64,000 bases of DNA, taken from the NCBI RefSeq assembly GCF_051713825.1, contig NZ_JBIOQR010000001.1:2108001-2172000 (forward strand), given 5' to 3'. Shown piece by piece: positions 17,253 to 24,935 of this stretch. The stretch's first letter is position 1; every line of letters begins with the position of its first letter. The notes beneath the pieces were generated by a model, which was not told the origin of the DNA, made no database searches, and worked only from the letters and a program-made list of their open reading frames with translations. This stretch comes from Enterococcus_K sp051713825 (GTDB lineage: Bacteria; Bacillota; Bacilli; Lactobacillales; Enterococcaceae). A program made the position numbers and the translations under genes.

Positions 17253-18101
17253 CTAATCCTCTGAGATATCAACATTTGTTCCCCAAAACTCAATCTGGGT
17301 CAATGCTGGAAACGGCGATGGATCGTTGGCTTGAATAAGCTTGCCAAAACTTACCGAAGTAACCTTTCTGTCTGCAAACAAAAAGCTCTGTGATTTTTCT
17401 GTCTTTTGGGTCTCAAACGATTCTTCGCTGCCATCTGAAAACTTCAATGTCACGTTTGTCCAATAACTATCATGTGGAAAATCAGCACGCCACGTAAAGA
17501 CCACTTTGTTTAATGACACCAACCGTCCAAAGTCAATCGTCAATTCAGCATCTGCTTGTTGATTAATTCCCCATGACTGAAACGGATAAGGTCCATGAGA
17601 GTGATTAGCATAAACACCGTCAATCGCATTACAAGCAAAAAAGGTAGCATCATTTCTCGTTTCAACATTCGCATGAGCATGCGGATACGCGCCAAGAAAA
17701 TCTTTTTGGTCATGTGGATTTAACGCAAGGTTTCGATACATGTTCACTTCTTCTTCTGTAGCCACTCGCGCACTTACATAGTGACTCGTCCCCAAAAAGC
17801 GACTTTCAGGTCTTGCCTCTATACGATTTTTAGCAAATGACAATTCGTATGTCCACTCATTTTCTGGTAAATATATAAGAGAGGTATCCAACGTCTCATC
17901 TAATTTCACCATCAAGTACACGCCCGCTTTATCCGTCTGAATCCGTAGTTGATCCCCTTCATGATAAGTAAAGTTACGCATAGAAAGGTGCGCAACTTCT
18001 TCGGATGTCACACACAATTTTTTGTCAATCCGTTCATCTGTTTGCTCGCCTACTCGAATCTTTCCATCTTTGTCTAAAACTGTTAGTGTTACATTTACCA
18101 T
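17253..18101 (-). CDS. Discoidin (F5/8 type C)-like protein, cytosolic, paired with the lyase
   Basis: 282 residues. The last 160 residues carry marks of a discoidin/CBM32-like sandwich: RNLALNPHD, NDATFFACNAIDGV, SWGINQQADAELTIDFGR, LNKVVFTWRADFPHDSYW, LTQIEFWGTN. The first 120 residues are a separate beta-rich region of unknown kind. There is no signal peptide, which is unusual because such carbohydrate-binding modules are normally exported. It is the first gene of a two-gene operon with the lyase, three bases apart, so it may bind the same oligosaccharide or assist the lyase; that is inference. AGGAGGT lies before the ATG. Confidence 0.7.
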   Translation of the reverse strand: MVNVTLTVLDKDGKIRVGEQTDERIDKKLCVTSEEVAHLSMRNFTYHEGDQLRIQTDKAGVYLMVKLDETLDTSLIYLPENEWTYELSFAKNRIEARPESRFLGTSHYVSARVATEEEVNMYRNLALNPHDQKDFLGAYPHAHANVETRNDATFFACNAIDGVYANHSHGPYPFQSWGINQQADAELTIDFGRLVSLNKVVFTWRADFPHDSYWTNVTLKFSDGSEESFETQKTEKSQSFLFADRKVTSVSFGKLIQANDPSPFPALTQIEFWGTNVDISED

Positions 18102-18131
18102 CTTTCCTACCTCCTAAAAACTAATGAATCT

Positions 18132-18184
18132 ATTATAGCTCGATTCACTATAAAAGAAAACGCTATTTTTTACTAAAATTTTAC
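18132..18184 (-). promoter_or_regulatory. Promoter, cre and putative LacI operator of the lyase operon
   Basis: Minus-strand TATAAT lies at 18132-18137; the -35 box is poor. A cre-like AGAAAACGCTATTT (18155-18168, plus-strand reading) covers the -35 region. The operator-like GGTAAAATTTTAGTAAAA (minus strand, 18167-18184) differs from the importer-operon copy by one inserted T. This links the two operons. Confidence 0.55.
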
Positions 18185-18329
18185 CCACATTGCCGAAAAT
18201 TGTTATTTCCCTGTTCAAAAAAAGACTTTACTGATAAAAATCACCAAATACAAGGCTTTTTCTCCAATTGGTACCTATGAACTTAAACGCCTGTCGTTTC
18301 ATCATTCTTTGCAGATTCCCCATAAAGTC

Positions 18330-18376
18330 AAACAAACGCTCATCCAGTTAATCTGCCAGACCAGCGTTTGTTTTTC
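18330..18376. terminator. Hairpin terminator between lyase-operon promoter and tetR
   Basis: AACAAACGCT (18331-18340) pairs with AGCGTTTGTT (18363-18372), with T's on the plus side and a weaker T tract on the minus side. Best read as the terminator of the tetR gene ending at 18456. The rest of 18190-18455 shows nothing else. Confidence 0.6.
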
Positions 18377-18455
18377 CGTAAACTTTACTATTCAATTAAA
18401 AAACGACTTCAATATCATTACTTGTCGACTACTTTTCTAACAATACTCCTCAAAA

Positions 18456-19055
18456 CTAACTGCTCGGTGCAATTCCTTTTATTAACATCTCCGTCCACTC
18501 CGCCGTATAAGGTAGAATTTTTTCATAAATTTGAGGGTTAGAGATTCCTTCAATTACTGCTTGAAAATAAAGCATCAAAAACTCATCCGAATATTTTAGA
18601 TCAACCTTCCCCTCTTTACGACCTCGATGAAACAAGTCCAACATAATGCCAAAACTTCGCTGAGTATATCCATCCATTACTCGAGTAAACTCACTATCCT
18701 GTTTCTCAGTAAAATACTTCATCAAATCTAGATAGAATTGCTTATTAATCTGTTCAAAGTATTCAATCTTGATTTGGCTCATCGCAATTAATGTCTCTTC
18801 GAACGGGGCATTTTTATCCATAAGTGCGCTTGCCTTTTGCCCCATCCCCTCCATCGAGCGGATAAACACTTCGTGAATCAATGTTTCCTTACTGCCAAAA
18901 TACTTAAAGATCGTCGTCTTTCCCACCTTGGACTGTTTGGCTACTTCATCAATCGTCAAATTTTCAATCCCGCTATCTGTGTTCATCAACTCAAAGGCAG
19001 CCTGTAAGACCTGTTCTTTTTTTTCTCTTGCTCTTCGTTCAAATCCATTCATCAT
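18456..19055 (-). CDS. TetR-family transcriptional regulator
   Basis: 199 residues. The N-terminal helix-turn-helix (VLQAAFELMNT, NLTIDEVAKQSKVGKTTIFKYF, residues about 17-54) is typical of TetR/AcrR proteins; the ligand-binding part is variable. It is divergent from an ABC exporter operon starting at 19366, the usual arrangement for a repressor of a drug or lipid exporter. An inverted repeat lies in the intergenic region. The first of two adjacent ATGs (19055) is used, with GAGGG upstream. Confidence 0.88.
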   Translation of the reverse strand: MMNGFERRAREKKEQVLQAAFELMNTDSGIENLTIDEVAKQSKVGKTTIFKYFGSKETLIHEVFIRSMEGMGQKASALMDKNAPFEETLIAMSQIKIEYFEQINKQFYLDLMKYFTEKQDSEFTRVMDGYTQRSFGIMLDLFHRGRKEGKVDLKYSDEFLMLYFQAVIEGISNPQIYEKILPYTAEWTEMLIKGIAPSS

Positions 19056-19080
19056 GACTTCCCTCTTTCTATATATAAAA

Positions 19081-19107
19081 ACGAACGAATATAAATATAA
19101 AGTTCGT
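19081..19107. promoter_or_regulatory. Inverted repeat in tetR/ABC exporter intergenic region
   Basis: ACGAAC (19081-19086) and GTTCGT (19102-19107) are inverted arms 15 bases apart, 26 bases upstream of the tetR start. A further GCGAAC lies at 19141. It is a candidate TetR operator, by position only. The remainder of the 310-base gap (19056-19365) presumably holds the exporter promoter, which I could not place firmly. Confidence 0.35.
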
Positions 19108-19365
19108 AACTCTTATGAAATTTATTATATATGAGTTTTTGCGAACTAACAACTTATTTACAGTTTAAAAATAGATATCCGTTTCCTTTGACTGTTAAAA
19201 TAAATAAGTCTATTATGATGGGTATAAATGAACTTTCGTTTAATCAGAAATAAACTTCCATAAACATACGAATGGTTTTTCTTATCGCGTTCGCACGTTC
19301 AACAAAATTTCTCTAATACCGGAAAGTTCATTATGAAATTGTGTGTAAAGAAGGAGTTAGTGATT

Positions 19366-20247
19366 ATGACAGAAATCGTGAAATTACAAGGCGTACAAAA
19401 GAAGTTCGGAAAATTTCAGGCGTTAGAGGATGTTTCCTTCACTGTCAACGCAGGGGAAGTGGTCGGTTTTATCGGCCCAAATGGCGCAGGCAAATCAACG
19501 ACCATTCGAACCCTACTTGGTATCATTAACCGTGATCAAGGAGACGCCCAAATTTTTGGAAAAGATGTGTGGAAGGATAGTTTGGAAATCCATAAACGTG
19601 TCTCTTATGTCCCAGGCGATGTTGCCTTATGGGGAAGCCTCACAGGTGGAGAAATTATTGATCTGTTCATTAAACTTCACGGCGGTGGTGATAAAACAAA
19701 ACGCGACTATTTGATTAAACGGTTTGAGCTCGATCCAAAGAAAAAAGCAAAAGGTTACTCAAAAGGAAATCGTCAAAAGGTTGGACTGATTGCTGCTTTA
19801 TCCGTTGACTCAGATCTTTATATTTTGGATGAACCGACCTCTGGATTGGATCCATTGATGGAAGCCGTCTTTCAAGAAGAAGTTGAGACTATCAAAAATA
19901 ATGGAAAAGCTATTCTATTATCTTCTCATATTCTTAGTGAAGTAGAACGTTTAGCGGACAAAGTGGTCATTATTCGTCACGGAAAAGTCGTAGAAACGGG
20001 AACCTTAGATGAGTTACGCCATTTGACTCGTTCAACGGTGACCTTAGTGACTGAAGGTGATGTCTCCCAAATGGCTCACGTTCCTGGCGTCTACGATTTC
20101 GTTCAAAAAGATCAAAAAGCCACCTTCTCAGCTGACAATGAAGCTATGAACGCCATCATGACGGAGGCCACCAAATTGCATATTAAAAAAATTGAATCTG
20201 TCCCGCCAACGCTTGAAGATTTATTCATGCGCCACTACGAAGATTGA
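19366..20247 (+). CDS. ABC exporter ATP-binding protein
   Basis: 293 residues. Walker A GPNGAGKS, signature YSKGNRQKVGL, Walker B LYILDEPTSGLDP and the switch histidine in LLSSHILSEVERLADK are all present. The C-terminal extension fits the DrrA/CcmA group of multidrug exporters. The ATG at 19366 is chosen because GAAGGAG lies nine bases upstream; an in-frame ATG 11 codons earlier lacks a site. Its stop lies 24 bases before the permease start, so they form a two-gene operon. Substrate unknown. Confidence 0.93.
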   Translation: MTEIVKLQGVQKKFGKFQALEDVSFTVNAGEVVGFIGPNGAGKSTTIRTLLGIINRDQGDAQIFGKDVWKDSLEIHKRVSYVPGDVALWGSLTGGEIIDLFIKLHGGGDKTKRDYLIKRFELDPKKKAKGYSKGNRQKVGLIAALSVDSDLYILDEPTSGLDPLMEAVFQEEVETIKNNGKAILLSSHILSEVERLADKVVIIRHGKVVETGTLDELRHLTRSTVTLVTEGDVSQMAHVPGVYDFVQKDQKATFSADNEAMNAIMTEATKLHIKKIESVPPTLEDLFMRHYED

Positions 20248-20270
20248 TTGTCGGAACGGAGGAAAAGAAA

Positions 20271-21884
20271 ATGAACGAAAAATTTGCTCGTTGGAACCTA
20301 TTATTTATTCAATATCTCAAACGTGATTGGAAGAAATTAATTGCTTGGATTGTCGGATTAGGCTTATTTGCTGGGGCTTTTGTTCCAGCCTTTGAAGAAA
20401 TCGGTAAAGGGCAAGGCTTGTTAGGTATGTTTGAAACGATGAAAAATCCAGCAATGATTTCGATGGTCGGCCCTACCCCGATAAAGAATGGTGCTGACTA
20501 CACACTGGGTGCAATGTATGCGCAGGAAATGTTATTATTTTGCGGTTTATTTGCGATGATTATTGCCGCCTTACACGTGATTAGCCACACCCGTAAAGAA
20601 GAAGAGCTTGGTTTAACGGAACTCGTTCGCTCGTTTCGTGTCGGGCGCCAAGCCAACTCGCTAGCCGTCATTACAGAAGTTGTTTTAATCAACCTCTTAC
20701 TCGGTCTGTTCATTGGCGGTGTGATGGTTAGCTTTAGTGTCAAAACGATAGATGCACAGGGCGCTTTCTTATTCGGACTTTCCATCGCTAGTGCTGGAAT
20801 TATGGGGGGCGTTTTGGCTTTAGTCATGTCACAAATCATGCCCACTTCTACAGGAGCCTCTGGAGCAACTTTGGGCGTAATCGGTTTACTTTACATTTTA
20901 CGAGCTGGGACAGACGCTTCAAATTCAGATTTATCACTCTTTAATCCAATGGGATGGACGTATTTGACCTATCCCTTCACAAAAAATCATTGGCTCTGGT
21001 TAGTCATGTCTGTTCTGTTCAGCCTTGTGTTACTCGTGATTTCTTTTGTTTTAGAAGGTCATCGCGATATGGGCGCAGGTTATTTACCTGAACATGAAGG
21101 CCGGGCTACCGCAAAAAGAAGTTTACTTTCCGTTCCTGGCCTACTAGTTAAAATTAATAAAGGGGTCATGATTGGTTGGCTCATTGCTTTTGTTGTAATG
21201 GGCGCAGCATACGGCTCCATTTATGGAGACATGCAAGTCTTTCTTGGCGGAAACGAGCTAATGAAACAAATGTTCACACAATCAGGCGTATCGATTGAGG
21301 AATCATTTACCAGTACGATTATGATGGTCATGGTTGGCCTAGTCACCATCTTACCCATCGCCATCGTAAATAAACTTTTTGCAGAAGAAACGAGACTGCA
21401 CTTCAGCCAACTCTTCTCAACCAAAGTCACTCGTGGTCAATTGTATTGGACAACGATTAGTTTGGCAATCCTAGCAGGAATTTTAGGCATTGGTCTTGCC
21501 TCTTTAGGTTTAGGTGGTACGGCCATCTCCGAAATGGGCAACAAAACAACTATGACTCTTTGGGACTTTCTAGCAGCCGGGTATAATTTCCTTCCCTCCA
21601 TTTTATTTTATGTAGGATTAGCTGCGTTAGCTTTAGGCTGGTTGCCCAAATTTGGGAAAGTTATCTATGCTTACCTGGGTTATTCCTTCGCATTAAATTA
21701 TTTCGCTGGCATCCTTGATTTACCTGATTGGTTTTCGAAAACAGCTATCCAAAGTTGGATTCCTCGAATGCCTGTTGAAGCATTCGATCTCTCTGTCTTT
21801 TGTCTCATGACACTCCTTAGCTTACTCCTCATCGTTCTAGGATTTGTCGGCTACAAAAAACGGGACTTGGTCGAAGGCGCCTAA
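20271..21884 (+). CDS. ABC exporter permease (ABC-2 type, polyketide-antibiotic-exporter-like)
   Basis: 537 residues with about 12 hydrophobic segments arranged as two similar halves (each beginning with a charged amphipathic run then GWLIAFVVMGAAYGS-type helices). This two-in-one ABC-2 permease with a TetR regulator and DrrA-like ATPase is common in Firmicutes. CGGAGG lies nine bases before the ATG at 20271. It probably exports a hydrophobic compound; nothing in the sequence identifies which. Confidence 0.88.
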   Translation: MNEKFARWNLLFIQYLKRDWKKLIAWIVGLGLFAGAFVPAFEEIGKGQGLLGMFETMKNPAMISMVGPTPIKNGADYTLGAMYAQEMLLFCGLFAMIIAALHVISHTRKEEELGLTELVRSFRVGRQANSLAVITEVVLINLLLGLFIGGVMVSFSVKTIDAQGAFLFGLSIASAGIMGGVLALVMSQIMPTSTGASGATLGVIGLLYILRAGTDASNSDLSLFNPMGWTYLTYPFTKNHWLWLVMSVLFSLVLLVISFVLEGHRDMGAGYLPEHEGRATAKRSLLSVPGLLVKINKGVMIGWLIAFVVMGAAYGSIYGDMQVFLGGNELMKQMFTQSGVSIEESFTSTIMMVMVGLVTILPIAIVNKLFAEETRLHFSQLFSTKVTRGQLYWTTISLAILAGILGIGLASLGLGGTAISEMGNKTTMTLWDFLAAGYNFLPSILFYVGLAALALGWLPKFGKVIYAYLGYSFALNYFAGILDLPDWFSKTAIQSWIPRMPVEAFDLSVFCLMTLLSLLLIVLGFVGYKKRDLVEGA

Positions 21885-21934
21885 ATTTTTAGACGTTCTT
21901 CGCCAGTCACAAAAGTTCGGCCCTATCTAGCCGA

Positions 21935-22010
21935 CAAAGCAAAATGGCCTACTCAGCATTTCTGTCAAAACTACGTAGACAGAAATACCGGGTAGGCCGC
22001 TTGTTTTGTT
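21935..22010. terminator. Long hairpin after the exporter operon
   Basis: GGCCTAC (21946-21952) pairs with GTAGGCC (21992-21998) and ATTTCTGTC (21958-21966) with GACAGAAAT (21978-21986). The flanks ACAAAGCAAAAT and GCTTGTTTTGT extend the pairing. A probable terminator for the exporter transcript and for the opposing GH123 operon. Confidence 0.6.
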
Positions 22011-22150
22011 GGAAGGTCATAAATTCTATCCATAAAGATATTCGGAATCCAATTATCAGTTGTTCGCATAAGTAGGATCGACACTGTTTCCTTCAAGCCA
22101 CTCTTTTTTATAGCGACGGCTCCTTGTGTTCGAATTGTCACGCTGTCTAC

Positions 22151-22306
22151 TTAAATATCAAGCTGTTCAATCTCTCTTTGTCTTTCTTTTTTTACGTTTT
22201 GAAGCTCTTTCGGTGTTTTAAAAGAACCCTACTGTTTTTCTAGACCTTTCTTTCACAACGCCTGTCCGACTATGGTGCCGCCGATAGCGAAAATCGCTAA
22301 TTTCTT
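22151..22306 (-). pseudogene. Relic of a small gene with in-frame stops
   Basis: Directly downstream of the GH123-like gene the minus strand reads KKLAIFAIGGTIVGQAL, stop, KKGLEKQ, stop, GSFKTPKELQNVKKER, then REIEQLDI and a final stop, all in one frame. A single hydrophobic segment followed by a basic helix looks like a small membrane protein gene that has lost its start codon and gained two stops. Family not recognised. The rest of 21885-22318 holds only the hairpin. Confidence 0.45.
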
Positions 22307-22318
22307 ATGCGCTTCCCC

Positions 22319-23989
22319 TCATCCGCTTACAAATTTTTGGGAAGCCCTACATAAAGCCTCTTCTAGCTGTTGAACCTGAGTATGAATGAGTAATCGATTC
22401 TCTGGATATTTGGCTACTTTTGCTTTCCACTCGTTCTCTATTCCTTCTGGCAGAATCATCTTGGACAAAAGTTCTGTAACTTCCTTGATTTTTGCACTGT
22501 CTTTCTGTTGTAAATATCGATATTTTCTAACAGCAATCACTCCCTGAACAAGCTGCTGAAATCGCAAGGATGGGTACGGATGCTCTTCATTCTCTCGATG
22601 TGGATAAATTAATAAGGAATCGCCACTCTCCCAGAACCAGTGATTTAAGCTGTTCACAGGATCCTCCACCCAAGCGTCTAACGCCCATCGCAAAAAACCA
22701 GTTGTCTTTAACGAGGCACAATACCACAGAATAAAGGCCGTTTCTTGTGGGTCACTATATACAAACATACTTGGATAGTCGCCTACACAATTATAAAGTG
22801 TGGTTTTTTGATTTTTTATTTTGCGAGAAGTAACCATCTCGATAAACATTTCTCTATTTCCCACTTGAGCCATATTAATAGAAATATCTGAGAATTCATT
22901 TAAAAAATGTGCATCAAACGCTTGATAATTGATTGCACAAGCAAGTTTTAAGTGTTGCCCTCGTGCATTCTTCACCGATTTAACTAATTTGACTGCGTCT
23001 CTTAATATCTCTACCGGCGCTTCGTCCATTGCAATATACGTCTTTTCAAACCAACCCTTTTCTTCTAAATGTTGGCTATAAGCGATTAAAAATGGTCGCC
23101 AAAGTTGTGTCCATTCCAGACTGCCCGGTTCGATGATTTGTGTAACCAATTGATGGTTCTCGTCAAAATAACTAACCTGATTCTTCCATGGGAGTAACGA
23201 AAAGCTCTTAATTGTTTGATCAATTCCCATCGCCATGTTTAGTTGAACATACTGGTCAAACAATGAAAAATCATAAGAAAATTTGCCGTTTTTTCTTTGC
23301 CACTTAATCAAACTATAACAAGTATCATAGGTCTGGTGGGCCCATGGGTCGTGAGTTATTGTCACGGCAATCGTTCGGCCTCCAGCTTTTTGATACAACT
23401 CTAAATTTTCTCGTAAATACTTTTGATGACGCGCTCCTAACCATTCCTCTTCGGAAATGCCATAAAAACGTGCAACTGAAAAAGGATATTCCCACAGCTC
23501 CAAGTCAAAGAGCCTCTCATCCACTTGGGTATAATCAAGGGCCAACACTTCAACAGAAAAGTTTAGCTTTCCAATCACTCCTAGCCCTTCAGCTGACAGA
23601 ATAATAGTGCCTGAAAAGATTCCTGACTGGTGCGTTGATTGACAGGATAGATGATAAAGTTGAAAGGAACCTTCTTTTAAAGAGCTTCTATGATAAGGAG
23701 TCAATAGATCATAAAACTCCTTATTAGGTCCTTTGGGTATCGCCCCCCAAGTCATCCCTCGCCCAATGTAACCAGCCGTCTTTTCCACACAAGACAGTTG
23801 ACAAATAAGCCCTTCTTCCCCTACCACTCGGCAAGATAAATTTTCCAAATGTTTACTAGTTGAAATACCAAAACAAAGAGAGCCTTCATCTTTTTGCCAG
23901 AGCATCAAGGTCTTCTTTTCCTCACTGAATGTTGGTTCATTTTCAGGGGTATAACGCCAATCAATCGAACAAAATCCATATCTAACCAT
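22319..23989 (-). CDS. GH123-like (DUF4091) glycoside hydrolase, probable beta-N-acetylgalactosaminidase
   Basis: 556 residues, no signal peptide, hence cytosolic. An N-terminal beta domain is followed by a TIM barrel; the adjacent acidic pair Asp322-Glu323 in KTYIAMDEAP matches the Asp-Glu catalytic pair of GH123 enzymes, which use substrate-assisted catalysis on beta-N-acetylgalactosaminides. LRWALDAWVEDP and HPYPSLRFQQLVQGV near the C-terminus are typical of DUF4091. It is the last gene of an operon with a PTS EIIC and a TIM-barrel protein. Hydrolysis of an imported, perhaps phosphorylated, GalNAc glycoside is inferred. Confidence 0.75.
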   Translation of the reverse strand: MVRYGFCSIDWRYTPENEPTFSEEKKTLMLWQKDEGSLCFGISTSKHLENLSCRVVGEEGLICQLSCVEKTAGYIGRGMTWGAIPKGPNKEFYDLLTPYHRSSLKEGSFQLYHLSCQSTHQSGIFSGTIILSAEGLGVIGKLNFSVEVLALDYTQVDERLFDLELWEYPFSVARFYGISEEEWLGARHQKYLRENLELYQKAGGRTIAVTITHDPWAHQTYDTCYSLIKWQRKNGKFSYDFSLFDQYVQLNMAMGIDQTIKSFSLLPWKNQVSYFDENHQLVTQIIEPGSLEWTQLWRPFLIAYSQHLEEKGWFEKTYIAMDEAPVEILRDAVKLVKSVKNARGQHLKLACAINYQAFDAHFLNEFSDISINMAQVGNREMFIEMVTSRKIKNQKTTLYNCVGDYPSMFVYSDPQETAFILWYCASLKTTGFLRWALDAWVEDPVNSLNHWFWESGDSLLIYPHRENEEHPYPSLRFQQLVQGVIAVRKYRYLQQKDSAKIKEVTELLSKMILPEGIENEWKAKVAKYPENRLLIHTQVQQLEEALCRASQKFVSG

Positions 23990-24017
23990 TATTTTCTGTT
24001 CCTTCTTTCCATTGCCA

Positions 24018-24923
24018 TTAACGCAAGGGTGAGCGTGAGATTCGGCTCATTGTGTGTCTGACTCCGCGAATTGCAACAGATAATGCATAAATATTTTCTA
24101 ATGTAGCGACGCCTGCAGCATATCCACCATCGCCAATGTGCTGAATATCAACTCCCGCTATTTTATTTTTGAGTGCAATAGTTCGAATCGTTTGTTTATC
24201 TGAGCTCTCTTGCGTTGTACCAATTGCTGACATCGTAAGCGCCCCTTTTTCATTTGCGTAACGAACAGCCGTGACTAATTCTTGTTCAGTAAATCCTGGA
24301 ATAGAACCAACTGCAGGTAAAAGGATAACATCAGCACCAGATTCAACAAACGCTTTGGTTGCTTCAAAAGACGTAACCGGCTCATCCACACCAGCGGAAT
24401 GCATTTTTCCAGCAATAATCATCCCTGTAAATAGTTTTTTAGCCAAAACAATAGCTTGCTTAATTCGCTCATTTGTCACACCTGTCCCAGGATTTCCTGT
24501 TAAACAAATGAAATCCAAGCCCGACATTTCCACTTTTTTCAACGTTTGCTCAGAACAGACTCGGCCTTCTGGAATCATTGCACGCTCATCTAATAATCCG
24601 ATTGTCGGGTCGACAGGTTCTAGATTAATCCCCACAGCTCGTCCTGTATATTTTTTTAATGTCCGAATAACCTCTGAGGGTTCAATCCCATCTAATCCAT
24701 TGATTTGCGGATTAAAGCAATCAAACCCATTGAGAAGCAATAGATCTGCTCCATATGCAGTTGCAACTTCGCCATTTGTAATATCGCCAATAATTGGCTG
24801 CATATTTCCAATAATTTCCGCACAGATTACACGTCCTGCAGAGGCCTTAATTGATTGCTTTAATTCTTCTCCTGACATCTGAGCAATCTCGGTGGCATTC
24901 GCACTAATTAATCGTTTTACCAT
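24018..24923 (-). CDS. TIM-barrel protein of unknown function (DUF7916-like)
   Basis: About 301 residues, cytosolic. The repeated beta-strand/loop pattern (ADLLLLNGFDCFNPQ, AVGINLEPVD, LDFICLTGNPGTGVTN, GMIIAGKMHS, ADVILLPAVGSIPGF, LTMSAIGTTQES, GVDIQHIGDGGYA) is that of a TIM barrel similar to phosphoenolpyruvate mutase/BtpA-type enzymes and DUF7916 proteins found beside PTS genes. Activity is not known; an aldolase- or epimerase-like step on a phosphosugar is a guess. The ATG at 24923 follows GAGGAG by seven bases; a TTG two codons earlier is less likely. It is 12 bases after the EIIC gene. Confidence 0.6.
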   Translation of the reverse strand: MVKRLISANATEIAQMSGEELKQSIKASAGRVICAEIIGNMQPIIGDITNGEVATAYGADLLLLNGFDCFNPQINGLDGIEPSEVIRTLKKYTGRAVGINLEPVDPTIGLLDERAMIPEGRVCSEQTLKKVEMSGLDFICLTGNPGTGVTNERIKQAIVLAKKLFTGMIIAGKMHSAGVDEPVTSFEATKAFVESGADVILLPAVGSIPGFTEQELVTAVRYANEKGALTMSAIGTTQESSDKQTIRTIALKNKIAGVDIQHIGDGGYAAGVATLENIYALSVAIRGVRHTMSRISRSPLR

Positions 24924-24935
24924 AACCAATCTCCT

